A DNA stretch of 64,000 nucleotides from Thermoflavifilum sp. (GCF_014961315.1 NZ_CP063141.1:868001-932000); one strand, 5' to 3'; shown: positions 17,427 through 27,439, numbered from the stretch's first letter. A program made the numbers and translations. The notes: generated from the letters alone by a model not told the origin.

Positions 17427-19163
17427 TTACCATGAGCTGGCGCGTAGTGCATGGACAAGATATACCAGCGGGGCATTCCAGTTGATGGCGATTTCGTTGC
17501 AGGCATAAGCACAGCTTTCATCCACATAAGCCGCATCGGGTGCGTGGGTGGGATAATGTTCGCAATGATCCTGCATGCCCGGGTTGGGGCCTCCCACCAG
17601 CAGGCCGGGAACCGGCTCCGGTACATCATCTGCAATGGAAGGTCGGTGATGGGGATGCATGGGCGATCGGGTGCCGAAACCGGTTACGAAACAATAACCC
17701 GTGGCATTGCGCCCCAGCAAATAATCCAGATTGCCGGCCGCCGCCTGCCGGTATGCCGGGTTGTGGGTGAGTCGCCAGGCATAGAGCAACACCATGCCCT
17801 GATTGGCAGCCACCGCATTGCTGCCCCACACAAAATCGTGTGCCCGTCCGCCCATCACGGTGGCAAAGGCGGCAAATGGATGATGCAACAACGTATCGGC
17901 AAGTTGCAAGAACTGCTTTTGAAGGCGCCTGTAAAAGTCTTCCGGAAGCGCCATGTGATGCCGCTGAAGCCTGAAGAGGCTGAAATAAGCCAGTGTACGC
18001 ACATCCGACCAGGTGGGCACGGTGGGTGGCAGGCTGGCCAGTGCCTCCACGTGATGCAGATACCGGCCATCCCCTGTGGTCAGCCAGAGCTCTGTGGCCG
18101 CCCAGCACCATTCATCCTGCAAATCATCGTCGCCATACGCGCCGGTTGTGATGGCAGGATGAAATTGCTGATTCATTTTCTGTTGGTCGTACACGAGGTG
18201 AGGATGCTGCAAGGCCCATTGCCAGGCTTTTTCGGCTGCATGCAGACAACTATCCGACAGTCCGGGCAACAGTTGGTGGTATGTTCGCAAAATACGTGAA
18301 GCCTGGGCCATCACGCCCGCAAAATCGAGCGTAGCCGCCGTACTCTTCTGCACCACAAAGCGCAAGGAATGATCTTCGGAAGGCATTTCAAATCCATCAA
18401 AAGCTGCAGACGTCAGTTTATGATACACACCGCCGTCATATGGATCCTGCATGGCCAGCATCCAGCGCAGGTTCCAGATGATTTCGTTTAAAATATCCGG
18501 TATCCCATTTCCGCTCTCCGGAATATGGGTAACGAGTGTATCCCAGTATTGGGGCATATCTTCATAAGCATCCATCAATGTGGCCATGGTGATGCCACTG
18601 TTTACGATGTATTTATTGTAATCCCCTGCATCATACCATCCGCCCGGAGCCGAAATATGCGTGCCCATAGGCCGCCATGGCGACGCCGCCGAAGGATGGA
18701 TATACACCACCGTATCGGGATGCCCTGCAGCACGCGCCCATTTCCCGGCATAGGCCGGTAAAAGCGGCTCCGAACATCTCAAAAAATAATAGGCTTTTAA
18801 TACCGCTTCACCCAGTGCCGCATACGGATCATCGGCAATCACAAAGGGCGCCGAACATCCATTTCCCGAAAGGCAAAGCCTGTATCTGCCCTCTTGATGA
18901 CAGGTGCTGAAATCAAGTATAGCACAGTGGTTTCCCGTATAGCCATCTTCCTCATAAACCGGTGGAACGCCCTGCCATAACGTATCATGCCGTTGTTCAT
19001 CGACCAGATAAGCCTGCATATCGGGCATGGTGTGTGATGCAGGAACCACCACAACGGCTATTTTTTTTGCCTGCACGGCATACCCGATCTGGTTCATGCT
19101 TATCCACACCCCGGGCGTGTCTGGACTGCGAAAAGGCATCCATCCCATGCAAAAGCACACCAC
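17427..19163 (-). CDS. GH9 glycoside hydrolase (signal peptide apparently frameshifted)
   Basis: The 578-residue frame starts at a GTG and contains an N-terminal Ig-like CelD_N domain (VWISMNQIGYAVQAKK) and a GH9 (alpha/alpha)6 catalytic domain: GGWYDAGDYNKYIVNSG, GNGIPDILNEI, NLDYLLGRNATGYCFVTGFG, PHHRPS and the C-terminal NEIAINWNAPLVYLVHAL with the catalytic Glu. GH9 enzymes are endo- or exo-beta-1,4-glucanases and occur in xyloglucan PULs. The frame has no signal peptide, but one is encoded in the next frame (see 19131-19236), so a one-base shift is likely. It is the last gene of PUL2, overlapping the upstream hydrolase gene through that signal-peptide frame. Confidence 0.88.
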   Translation of the reverse strand: MVCFCMGWMPFRSPDTPGVWISMNQIGYAVQAKKIAVVVVPASHTMPDMQAYLVDEQRHDTLWQGVPPVYEEDGYTGNHCAILDFSTCHQEGRYRLCLSGNGCSAPFVIADDPYAALGEAVLKAYYFLRCSEPLLPAYAGKWARAAGHPDTVVYIHPSAASPWRPMGTHISAPGGWYDAGDYNKYIVNSGITMATLMDAYEDMPQYWDTLVTHIPESGNGIPDILNEIIWNLRWMLAMQDPYDGGVYHKLTSAAFDGFEMPSEDHSLRFVVQKSTAATLDFAGVMAQASRILRTYHQLLPGLSDSCLHAAEKAWQWALQHPHLVYDQQKMNQQFHPAITTGAYGDDDLQDEWCWAATELWLTTGDGRYLHHVEALASLPPTVPTWSDVRTLAYFSLFRLQRHHMALPEDFYRRLQKQFLQLADTLLHHPFAAFATVMGGRAHDFVWGSNAVAANQGMVLLYAWRLTHNPAYRQAAAGNLDYLLGRNATGYCFVTGFGTRSPMHPHHRPSIADDVPEPVPGLLVGGPNPGMQDHCEHYPTHAPDAAYVDESCAYACNEIAINWNAPLVYLVHALRASSW

Positions 19164-19236
19164 TGCAAAAAGCTGCAGCCATCATCGTTTTCCTGAAAAA
19201 ACTACCGATCGTCATGCTTGCTGAATTTTCATCCAT
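19131..19236 (-). other. GH9 signal-peptide coding segment in a different frame (suspected frameshift)
   Basis: From the ATG at 19236 (or 19215) another frame encodes MTIGSFFRKTMMAAAFCSGV followed by LLHGMDAF, a complete Sec signal peptide. The GH9 mature sequence (SPDTPGVWISMNQIGY) follows one frame away. Removing one T from the minus-strand TTTT run (19131-19134) would join the two frames. ATGGATGA at 19229-19236 makes this start overlap the stop of the upstream gene, as is common for coupled genes. Confidence 0.65.
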
Positions 19237-20992
19237 GTCGGGCAGGAACCTGCAGGAAAACCACCGCTCTTGCAGGAAGCGTGACCTGAATCTGCGGCGA
19301 AGCCATTGCACTGTAGGGCAAGATTTGATTGTAATTCGCAGGCCCTCCCGATGCGCCGGCAGGGCCATAGCCGTTGATATATACTTTTCGGGAAAATTCG
19401 CCATTATCATTACCACCGGTGCAGGTAAACCAGTAATACCGGCTGGCCGGCGCAAAGTGATTAAGCAAGATCTGCACCGTTTGCGGCGTATTGCCCGTAT
19501 TGATCAATACCAATCCGGCGGCAGGCCCCTGGCTGAATGAGGAAGCATAGCACAACACATCGCTGCTGCCCTGCACAGTGGAAGCCACCATCCGATCACC
19601 AAAAAACCGCTGAAAATAAGTCATCAGATAGAAAGCCGGACGAGGATTCCATTTAGGTGCACCGGGTTCATCGCCGATATTGAACATACCCATATCGTTG
19701 CCATTATCCCATCCATTGGCCAGATCCCATCTGCTGGCTTCACCGAATTGGTTTTTAATCAGTTCCCCCAGCACGATGGCCGCCTGTAAGCCCGCAATGT
19801 AGGATACCATTTGCATGGAACCGGTGGCAAAAATGTTCCACTCGGTGAGGGCTACAGGTTTTGGTGGAATGCCATATTGAGCAAACTGTTGATTCAAATA
19901 CTGCATGATGCGACCCGGCACAGATAGGCCACTATCGATGATTTCCGCAGCGGTGGAGTTTTTTTGATAAGGCGTGAAATAATCATGTACGATGAAGAAA
20001 TCGGCCTTCTGCCCGGCTGTAGTCAATACGCCGGCATTCCAACCTTTATCGGTGGCGGTTTGCCAGGAAGCCGGAGGTGCATCCAGCAATTGGGCGCCGA
20101 TGTATATGGTGGCGCCTATTTCACGAGCCGCAGCACGCATGGAATCGGCGAAGATGTTAAAATGCTGTCCATACAGCTGACCCGTGATGATGGCCGGTTG
20201 TCCATCCTGATTGGTTGTGGTGTCGATTTGATAACTGGCTTCCCAGGTGCCGTTGCTTTCGTTGCCTATTTCCCAGTACCTGGTGCGACCATGGTCGTAC
20301 CGTACCCAATCGGCGGCCAGATGCGCAGCGGTTTGTACGGGATGAGGCCCTGTGCCATAGCGGGCATAGGCATAGTTCACCGTGAGGATGCCTTCACTAT
20401 GGGTTTGTTGCAGCATCTGGTAATAATGATCTATCGATAATGTCCAGCTCTGTGTATTCATGCCAAACCAGTATCCCGCAGGGGTTTTATGACCGTTTCC
20501 ATCATACAGGCTATCGGGCACATCGGGCGGAGGAGCAGACGATTGGTTCCAGAAATATAGATCGCTGATGCTGCCGCCGGGTCCACGGATGATATGCGGT
20601 GCCAGATCGGTGATGTATTGCAGCAAAGCCGGTTCAGTTACCATCTGTCCCATCCACGTGTTGGCGTTGTTGCCAAATACATAAGGAGATACTTTCGTGA
20701 TCACCTGATTCATATCAACCTGAACGGTCACCGTGGCTTTTCCCGCTGGTATCAGGGTGTCACGATACTGTGTGGGTGCCGTATAGGCTTTCGGCTGCCA
20801 GCTGTTCATAAACCAGCCGATGGTTGCCGCAACGGGTGGGTCAACAGGTTGATAAACGGTATCGAGCTCGTTGCCCGGGTTACCTCCTCCGCTATTTTCA
20901 GGAGCAGGCGATGATGATTTTTTGCAGGAAAAACAGCATATACTCCAAACAACGCATACGATAACAACGAAGAAAAAATGTATTCTAAACAT
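19229..20992 (-). CDS. clan GH-A glycoside hydrolase lipoprotein (GH44/GH51/GH30-like)
   Basis: This 587-residue protein has a lipoprotein signal (WSICCFSCKKSSS) and then a TIM-barrel hydrolase with a C-terminal beta-sandwich. The putative acid/base is E245 in YWEIGNESNGTWEAS and the nucleophile E384 in PVALTEWNIFA; NE at strand 4 and E at strand 7 is the clan GH-A layout. The N-terminal VSPYVFGNNANTW and IIRGPGGSISDLYFWN blocks recall GH44 and GH51 enzymes. I cannot fix the family. GH44 would fit a beta-glucan or xyloglucan PUL and GH51 an arabinose-decorated glycan. It is downstream of the SGBP gene. Confidence 0.75.
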   Translation of the reverse strand: MFRIHFFFVVIVCVVWSICCFSCKKSSSPAPENSGGGNPGNELDTVYQPVDPPVAATIGWFMNSWQPKAYTAPTQYRDTLIPAGKATVTVQVDMNQVITKVSPYVFGNNANTWMGQMVTEPALLQYITDLAPHIIRGPGGSISDLYFWNQSSAPPPDVPDSLYDGNGHKTPAGYWFGMNTQSWTLSIDHYYQMLQQTHSEGILTVNYAYARYGTGPHPVQTAAHLAADWVRYDHGRTRYWEIGNESNGTWEASYQIDTTTNQDGQPAIITGQLYGQHFNIFADSMRAAAREIGATIYIGAQLLDAPPASWQTATDKGWNAGVLTTAGQKADFFIVHDYFTPYQKNSTAAEIIDSGLSVPGRIMQYLNQQFAQYGIPPKPVALTEWNIFATGSMQMVSYIAGLQAAIVLGELIKNQFGEASRWDLANGWDNGNDMGMFNIGDEPGAPKWNPRPAFYLMTYFQRFFGDRMVASTVQGSSDVLCYASSFSQGPAAGLVLINTGNTPQTVQILLNHFAPASRYYWFTCTGGNDNGEFSRKVYINGYGPAGASGGPANYNQILPYSAMASPQIQVTLPARAVVFLQVPARHG

Positions 20993-21024
20993 GCAAATCG
21001 ATTAATTCAGGAATAACGTAAAAC

Positions 21025-21111
21025 ATGCATAAGCCATTGCCCCTTGTTTTACTTGCACGTAAGGCTTGATTTCTCCCGTTTCGGGTTTCTTAGCATGGTA
21101 TGCATAAGCCA
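21025..21111. repeat. 12-bp direct repeat in the SGBP-hydrolase intergenic region
   Basis: ATGCATAAGCCA occurs at 21025-21036 and again at 21100-21111, 75 bp apart, inside the 288-bp gap. A small CCCG/CGGG hairpin lies between the copies. No gene is seen in this gap. Confidence 0.4.
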
Positions 21112-21223
21112 ACTGTAAAAATAGAACGGCGATTGCGGCATAAAGGAAAATGCTTCACATCCGGTATAGAAACCCCATCTTGCTTAACAAGTAAAAATGT
21201 TTTGTTTACCCGTTTGCTGCCCA

Positions 21224-21242
21224 CCCCTGGCCGGGCCAGAGG
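21224..21242 (-). terminator. GC-rich hairpin after the SGBP gene
   Basis: On the minus strand an 8-bp stem (one U-G pair) closes a 3-nt loop within CCTCTGGCCCGGCCAGGGG, 39 nt after the SGBP stop codon. No T tract follows, so it is more likely a partial terminator or an RNA-stabilising hairpin that separates the transporter genes from the hydrolase genes of PUL2. Confidence 0.5.
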
Positions 21243-21280
21243 CGAGCAAAGCAAACAGGGCAGATGCACAGACAAAGTCT

Positions 21281-22510
21281 TTATTTGATTTTTACGATTC
21301 GCACATTGTCAAAAGCGGCATCGAAGCCCGAAAGCGGCGTACTGCTGTCGTTATACAACATCAATTGCACGGTTGCACCGGGATTGCCGCCGGTTAAGCC
21401 ACTCACCGTAGCCGGACTGTTTCCATTTCCATCTTTGATGTTGCTGAGGGGGATGCTAACGGTGATCCATCCCGAAGTTTGAAATGTTTTGCTACTGGTT
21501 TGCTGCCAGGGCGCCCAGGTAGCCCAATAGCCGAAATTCCCGTTGATCACAATATGGATGGAACCATTGCTCCAGGGGTTTTTCACAAACACCTGAAATT
21601 TCAATGCATAATTAGCCGGCGGATCACCGATGTTTACGTTTGTCCAGTTCGATGCGGCGATCATCACAGCGCGATTATCGGTCCACCACGAACCATCGCC
21701 GGCCGGAATGGGATTGGAGGGTTTCACTTCGATATAATTACCCCAGTTGCCGGGGAAGGCGGCAGCGTCGTTGCTGATGATGCCTCCCCACCATTGCCAG
21801 CCGAAATGTGGATCGCCATATTCAAAGTTGGCGATCATGCCCGTTGTATTGTAAAAAGCATATTTTCCAACGCCACCCAGGGTGACTACGGCAATGGAAT
21901 CGGTAGCCGAGGTGTCTGTCTTACTGAGCGTACCGGGCACCACCACCTGCAGCCAGCTTCCATCCTGCGGACCGGTAAAGCCGCTGGTTACCTTTTTACC
22001 CCCCGGAAAATCGACTTCCTGTACAGTGTAGAGATAAGAACCCGTGAGGGTGATGGTATCGCCGGGTTGCGGAAACTCATTACTCACAGCGGTAATAACC
22101 GGGGGTGGTGGCACAATAGGAATGGTGTAGGATGCCACCCCATGATTGGTAACCACCCTGACTTGATTCATATCTTGCTGGGCCACACTATCGAAAATGA
22201 TATCCGGCACGGTAACGATGATGTTTTCATTGGTCGTGAAATTGATGTTGAAGCTGGCCGGAACTCCATCAAATGAAATCTGCTCCACGGTTTCCAGATT
22301 ATGGCCCTGGATCACCACAAGCTGTCCGGGTTTCAGCACCGTGAGGCTGCTATCCTGGTGAGAGCGGTTCAGGGAGCGGAAACCGGTAATCACCGGAGCC
22401 TGCGTTTCATTTTTCTTACAGGCCTCCATCCCCATCATCAAGCCTAAGAGCAAAGCGATGACGGCCACCCCTGTATATTTTGTATGGTGAGCAACTACAT
22501 GGCGTATCAT
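21281..22510 (-). CDS. SGBP-B-like surface glycan-binding lipoprotein with IPT/TIG domains
   Basis: This 409-residue lipoprotein (signal ends GLMMGMEACKKN) has two IPT/TIG Ig-like domains (about 38-130 and 132-215: LKPGQLVVIQGHNLETVEQI and PQPGDTITLTGSYLYTVQEV). A C-terminal domain of about 190 residues follows with many Trp, including FGWQWWGGIIS, GSWWTDNRAVM and FGYWATWAPWQQ. This architecture matches the SGBP-B proteins with a xyloglucan-binding-type C-terminal domain. It should bind polysaccharide at the cell surface. It follows susD by 21 nt, the usual position. Confidence 0.88.
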   Translation of the reverse strand: MIRHVVAHHTKYTGVAVIALLLGLMMGMEACKKNETQAPVITGFRSLNRSHQDSSLTVLKPGQLVVIQGHNLETVEQISFDGVPASFNINFTTNENIIVTVPDIIFDSVAQQDMNQVRVVTNHGVASYTIPIVPPPPVITAVSNEFPQPGDTITLTGSYLYTVQEVDFPGGKKVTSGFTGPQDGSWLQVVVPGTLSKTDTSATDSIAVVTLGGVGKYAFYNTTGMIANFEYGDPHFGWQWWGGIISNDAAAFPGNWGNYIEVKPSNPIPAGDGSWWTDNRAVMIAASNWTNVNIGDPPANYALKFQVFVKNPWSNGSIHIVINGNFGYWATWAPWQQTSSKTFQTSGWITVSIPLSNIKDGNGNSPATVSGLTGGNPGATVQLMLYNDSSTPLSGFDAAFDNVRIVKIK

Positions 22511-22531
22511 GATCGTACGTTTTTCTGGTGA

Positions 22532-24160
22532 TTAATAATTGGGTAGTTTGCTGAAATCAAAGGGAACCGGCGGATCGTTCAGGCTAGGTGCATTGATGAG
22601 CTCCTGCTCGGGATAAGGTAAATACACCGTAGTGGCATCAAACGAATAATGTGCCGGAGAATAGGTCACGTTATATTGCCGGGGATTGCTGGTACCCGGA
22701 ATATATTGAATGGTATAGCTGCCCCGATCTTGATTGGCAACATAAGCCATGGCCTTTTGCGGAGCGAAATAATACCAGCGCAGGATATCATACCAGGCCT
22801 CCCCTTCCATGATGGTTTCAGCCCGTTTTTCCTGAAAGATATCGTCGAAGGTAATCACGGATTTCGGTGCCAGGCCGGCGCGCTGGCGTACGGCATTGAA
22901 ATACTTCAAAGCTTCCGGATCGGTTGTGGAGGTATTATTACCCAGAATAGCTTCAGCATAAATCAAATACACTTCGGCCAGGCGCAACATATAGGTGTTG
23001 ATATAAGCCGCCATAAAAGCACCATTCCCCCCGTTGTCTTTAGGTGAACCAATCACATATTTTTTGATATTGGAAATGCTGGTCACATTATATTGCAGCC
23101 CCCCATAGCTGGTTTCCAGGTCGGGATAATAATCGCCGTCGAACATGCAGGTGGCTTTGCGACGCAGGGAATCTTCCGGATGGGCCATATAATAGCGCAC
23201 CACATCGGCCGACACGCCCTGTGCGGCACCCCAGCCATCGCCGGTTTCGGTGAGCTTGGGCTCAAAAGCCACATAAGCCTGAAACGAATTGTTCACACCC
23301 CAGGGTTGATTGAACGGCATCCACTCCAGAGAAAACAGGCTTTCGGGATTATTATGTGCACTGTTATTATTCGCACTCACAAATAATCCATAATAGCTGG
23401 GAAATAGACTCATACCGCTGTTGTGGATTACATCGCCGGCGAGGATTCTGGCACTGTCCAGGTAGGTTTGATTACGGTTACCCTCCGTGCGGCCATATCC
23501 GGCCAGGGTTAAATACATTTTGGCCAGCATGCCCTCGGCCGACCATTTGTTGATTCTCCCCTGACCAGCAGCCTGGTAAGGCAGGTATTTTACAGCATAT
23601 TGAAAATCACGGATAATGAATTGCCATACGCTCTCAATGGTATTGCGGTGTACGCTGTCGTTAAGCTGCGCAAGGTTATCATAGATGATGGGCACGGCAC
23701 CCCAGTTGCTCACCAGATAATAATAAGCCAGTCCGCGCATGAAATGGCACTCCCCTAAAGCTTCATCGCGCACGGCCTGAGAGACATTGCCCTTGCTGTT
23801 ATACACATTTTGCATGATGAGGTTGCTCTGAGATATGATTTTGTAAAACGACTTATAACCGGGCAACAGGGTGCTTTGATCGGTGGCCGACACGGCAAAC
23901 TGGATATAGGGCGTGCGATCATTGGATTGCAGATTGCCTCCACGTGCTTCGCCAAAGGCCAGGAAAGCCTTGTCGTTATAATCAAACCACACGATATTGT
24001 ACAAAGCCGTCGTGGCGGCCAGTACTTCGTCGTCGTTGTTGTAGAAGTTACCTGTGGTCAGCTGGTCGATAGGAGGCCTGTCGAGAAAGCTTTTTTTGCA
24101 ACCGGTTCCCAGCACGGCCACCAGCGCAGTAATCAGGGATAGATAAAATATCTTTTTCAT
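22532..24160 (-). CDS. SusD/RagB-family outer-membrane nutrient-binding lipoprotein (PUL2)
   Basis: The 542-residue protein begins with a lipoprotein signal (LVAVLGTGCKKSFLDRPP). SusD markers are GECHFMRGLAYYYLVSNWGAVPII near residue 135, AEGMLAKMYLTLAGYG, LRLAEVYLIYAEAILGN and the C-terminal FQEKRAETIMEGEAWYDILRW. It is the surface lid of the adjacent SusC, lying 27 nt downstream of that gene. Confidence 0.95.
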   Translation of the reverse strand: MKKIFYLSLITALVAVLGTGCKKSFLDRPPIDQLTTGNFYNNDDEVLAATTALYNIVWFDYNDKAFLAFGEARGGNLQSNDRTPYIQFAVSATDQSTLLPGYKSFYKIISQSNLIMQNVYNSKGNVSQAVRDEALGECHFMRGLAYYYLVSNWGAVPIIYDNLAQLNDSVHRNTIESVWQFIIRDFQYAVKYLPYQAAGQGRINKWSAEGMLAKMYLTLAGYGRTEGNRNQTYLDSARILAGDVIHNSGMSLFPSYYGLFVSANNNSAHNNPESLFSLEWMPFNQPWGVNNSFQAYVAFEPKLTETGDGWGAAQGVSADVVRYYMAHPEDSLRRKATCMFDGDYYPDLETSYGGLQYNVTSISNIKKYVIGSPKDNGGNGAFMAAYINTYMLRLAEVYLIYAEAILGNNTSTTDPEALKYFNAVRQRAGLAPKSVITFDDIFQEKRAETIMEGEAWYDILRWYYFAPQKAMAYVANQDRGSYTIQYIPGTSNPRQYNVTYSPAHYSFDATTVYLPYPEQELINAPSLNDPPVPFDFSKLPNY

Positions 24161-24187
24161 GACATGATTGATTTTCAGGTGAAACCA

Positions 24188-27100
24188 TTAAAAATCGGCC
24201 GTCAGGCTCACGGAATACATGCGCACAGAGGGGTAGCGACCCGTATCCACGCCTACCATCAATGTACCTCCGTAATTCACCATCCCCACTTCCGGATCAT
24301 AACCCTTATAGCCGGTGATGGTAAACAGGTTTTGCACGCTCACAGAGGCACGCAAGCCTGTCATGGATAGATGGGAAATCCATTTCCGCGGGAAATTGTA
24401 CGACAGGGTTACATTTTTCACGCGCAGATAAGATCCGTTTTCCACAAACCAGTTGCTCATGCGGTTATTTCCGTTGGGATCGCCCGGAGCCACACGGGGA
24501 ATGTTGTGTCCCGGATTCAGCAGATACACCGAACTGCTATCGGTAGCACTATAACTGCTGGGACGGGCGAAATTGGCCACCTCTGCCAGATAGTTGCCAT
24601 ACACGCCGCTGTTGCCCGGAATGCTCAACAGATACCGCGGATAGTCCAGGATATCGTTTCCCACCGATCCCTGCATGAAAATGTTCAGGTCAAAATTTTT
24701 GTACGAAAAGCTGTTGTTGAAGCCGAATGTGAATTTCGGCCAGGGATTACCGATGATGACCCGGTCGTTCTGATCGATATACCCGTCGCCGTTGATATCC
24801 TTGAATTTGATATCGCCGGGCCAGCTGCCCGTAGCGGGATTAATCGTCAACACCCGGTTGGAAGTTTGGATGGCATGTGTGGCGATATCTTTATAATCCT
24901 GAAACAGGCCTTCGGCAATATAGCCGGTGATCATGCTGGCCGGTTGTCCCACTTTTGAAATGAATTCCACCTGAGTGGCCGCCCATACCGGATTGATGGT
25001 ATTCAACAACGAAGTAATCTTATTGCGGTCGAGCGAGAAGGTGAGCCCGGTACGCCAGCTGAAGTTGCGATGATCCACATTCACCGAATTCACCGTTAAG
25101 TCAACACCCCTGTTTTCCATGCTGCCCGCATTTACCGTAGGCCACTGGATATAACCGGGAGAATAGGCGATATCGCCACCCAGCGTAAAGGGATAGGTGT
25201 TGACTGTAATCAGGTTGGTACTTTTCTTAATATAGGCATCGGCCACCACTTCCAGCCGGCTGTTGAACATGTACAGGTCGAAGCCGGCATTGAGGGTTTT
25301 ATCGGTTTCCCATTTCAAGTTGGGATTGGGGAATTTCACGAGCAAGAATCCATTTCCCCATGGGGTAGGCACAGCCTGTAAGGCCGCATATACGCCGCTG
25401 CCACCGGCATTCCCCGATTCTCCCCATTCCAGCCTGAGTTTAAGGTCGTTAATCGCCCGCAAATCACGCATGAAGGGTTCCTTGGAAATCCGCCAGGCTG
25501 CGGAAAAAGAGGGGAAATATCCCCAGCGATTGTTAGGTCCAAAATTGGAATTGCCATCTGCCCGATAGGTGGCCTGAAGGATATATTTGTCGTTATATAC
25601 ATAGTTGAGCCTGCCGAAATACGATTCCTGCGCGCCGGAAGCCTTTGAACTGTTGTTGCTGATGTTCGACAGGGTACTGGCATCACCGGCCGAGAGTTCC
25701 TGCACATCGTTGGTCAGGAAGTTTTTCCGGCTGCCCGAAAGCGATTCGTAGGTCCAGCTCTGGGCCTCATGCGCAGCCATCAGCGTAATATCGTGCTTGC
25801 CCAAGGTGATATGGTATTGCAACCGGTTATTCACGCCCCACCAGTAATTGTTAGAAGCCATACGGGTGGAGGTAGCATTATCCTGGGTTACGATAAACCC
25901 ACCGGCTTGATAGCCGGGGTGGAACGAATAGTAATTGTAGTACTCGATGCTGGTGTTGAACTCATTATGAAAGGTAAGGCCCTTGGCCAGATTGATATCG
26001 GCATAAACGCCGCCGATGATGGCCGCCCTTTTGTTGTAATCATTGTAAATACTGGCCAGCATCACCGGGTTGGTAAACTGAAACTGAGTACTGGTAGGCC
26101 CACCCCAGCTGCCATCGGGATTCTTCACCGGCACGCTTGGATTTTGCTGCAGAGCCAGCTGAATGATGCCTCCGTTGGTGGTATTCACCCGTTCCTTGGT
26201 ATAGGCCACATTCATGTGGCTACCTACCTTTAGCCATTTGGTGGTTTGGTTATCGAGGTTTAACCGCAGCGTATATCGGGTAAAACCGGAACCCGGAGCA
26301 ATCCCTTCCTGATTGAAATACTCACCCGACAAATAATGGGTGGTACGTTCGTTGCCTCCGCTGATGGAGAACTGATGTTTTTGCAGCAGCGTCCGACGAT
26401 ATAAGGCATCCTGCCAGTCGGTCCCCGGCCCTAAGATAGAGGGATCGTAAAATTCGGGCTGTGTGGGCAGCCCACCTGCACTGTCCATCGCATTGCGAAA
26501 GCTGGCATACTGGGGCAAGCTCATCACCGGGATATGCTTGGGCTTATCCTGTACGGTAAACAGGGTGCTCACCGAAATTTTAGATTGCCCGGCGCGACCC
26601 GATTTCGTGGTGATGATCACCACGCCGTTACCCCCGGCAGCGCCGTATATCGCCGTAGCTGAAGGCCCTTCGAGGATGTTAATGGAGGCGATATCATCCG
26701 GATTGATGGTCGACAGCAGGTTGGAAAACCCGGTAGGATGGTTGTAAGGATCATCGGCGGGGTTTCCGGGCCGGATTTGCACTCCGTCAATCACATAGAG
26801 CGGCTGAGCGTTTTGTGTGAGCGTAGCCAGTCCGCGGATAATGACCGAGGGTGCGGCACCCGGCTGGCCGCTGGGCGAGGATACATACACCCCTGCGGCT
26901 CTCCCCTGTAAGGCCTGGTCGAATGTGGTGTTGATGGTACGATCGATTTCATCGCTGCTCACCGTCACCTGCGAGCTGCTGAGATCGCTTTTCTTCATCT
27001 GACCATAACCCACGACCACTACCTGATCGAGCTGGCTATAGCTCTTCGTGAGCCGGATAGCAAGGTTGGACTGTTGACCTACAACCACCTGCCGGGGACT

Positions 27101-27403
27101 GTAGCCCAGAAAGGTAAATAACAGCGTGTCGCCCGGAGTGGCATGGATCACAAACTGGCCCTGGGCATCGCTGATGGTGCCCACTACTGTTCCTTTTACG
27201 CGAACAGTAACGCCTGCCAACGGCTCTCCATTCTCAGCATCTCTGATTTGTCCGCTTATCTGCTGAGCTGCGGCAGAAAAAAAGATGGCCCCGAGCAACA
27301 AAAAGCCAATGGTCATCACAACCACCTGGATGGCAAAGCCCGGGGATCGAAATCTGCCCGCCTGTCGCGGAAAACTGGGTAAGTCGTACATCTGGTGTGG
27401 CAT
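24188..27403 (-). CDS. SusC/RagA TonB-dependent transporter without STN domain (PUL2)
   Basis: This 1071-residue outer-membrane importer has a long N-terminal region before its signal hydrophobic stretch (VVVMTIGFLLLGAIFFSAAA), so the true start may be the Met at 27316. It carries a carboxypeptidase-like regulatory domain (ISGQIRDAENGEPLAGVTVR), the TonB box region QVVVVGYGQMKKSD, a plug (IIRGLATLTQNAQPLYVIDGV) and a barrel ending in VSLTADF. It lacks the STN domain of the PUL1 SusC, in keeping with regulation by an HTCS instead of sigma/anti-sigma signalling. Confidence 0.95.
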   Translation of the reverse strand: MPHQMYDLPSFPRQAGRFRSPGFAIQVVVMTIGFLLLGAIFFSAAAQQISGQIRDAENGEPLAGVTVRVKGTVVGTISDAQGQFVIHATPGDTLLFTFLGYSPRQVVVGQQSNLAIRLTKSYSQLDQVVVVGYGQMKKSDLSSSQVTVSSDEIDRTINTTFDQALQGRAAGVYVSSPSGQPGAAPSVIIRGLATLTQNAQPLYVIDGVQIRPGNPADDPYNHPTGFSNLLSTINPDDIASINILEGPSATAIYGAAGGNGVVIITTKSGRAGQSKISVSTLFTVQDKPKHIPVMSLPQYASFRNAMDSAGGLPTQPEFYDPSILGPGTDWQDALYRRTLLQKHQFSISGGNERTTHYLSGEYFNQEGIAPGSGFTRYTLRLNLDNQTTKWLKVGSHMNVAYTKERVNTTNGGIIQLALQQNPSVPVKNPDGSWGGPTSTQFQFTNPVMLASIYNDYNKRAAIIGGVYADINLAKGLTFHNEFNTSIEYYNYYSFHPGYQAGGFIVTQDNATSTRMASNNYWWGVNNRLQYHITLGKHDITLMAAHEAQSWTYESLSGSRKNFLTNDVQELSAGDASTLSNISNNSSKASGAQESYFGRLNYVYNDKYILQATYRADGNSNFGPNNRWGYFPSFSAAWRISKEPFMRDLRAINDLKLRLEWGESGNAGGSGVYAALQAVPTPWGNGFLLVKFPNPNLKWETDKTLNAGFDLYMFNSRLEVVADAYIKKSTNLITVNTYPFTLGGDIAYSPGYIQWPTVNAGSMENRGVDLTVNSVNVDHRNFSWRTGLTFSLDRNKITSLLNTINPVWAATQVEFISKVGQPASMITGYIAEGLFQDYKDIATHAIQTSNRVLTINPATGSWPGDIKFKDINGDGYIDQNDRVIIGNPWPKFTFGFNNSFSYKNFDLNIFMQGSVGNDILDYPRYLLSIPGNSGVYGNYLAEVANFARPSSYSATDSSSVYLLNPGHNIPRVAPGDPNGNNRMSNWFVENGSYLRVKNVTLSYNFPRKWISHLSMTGLRASVSVQNLFTITGYKGYDPEVGMVNYGGTLMVGVDTGRYPSVRMYSVSLTADF

Positions 27404-27439
27404 AACAAGGTGTTTTTGAGTGAAAAAAATTGTGATTGA

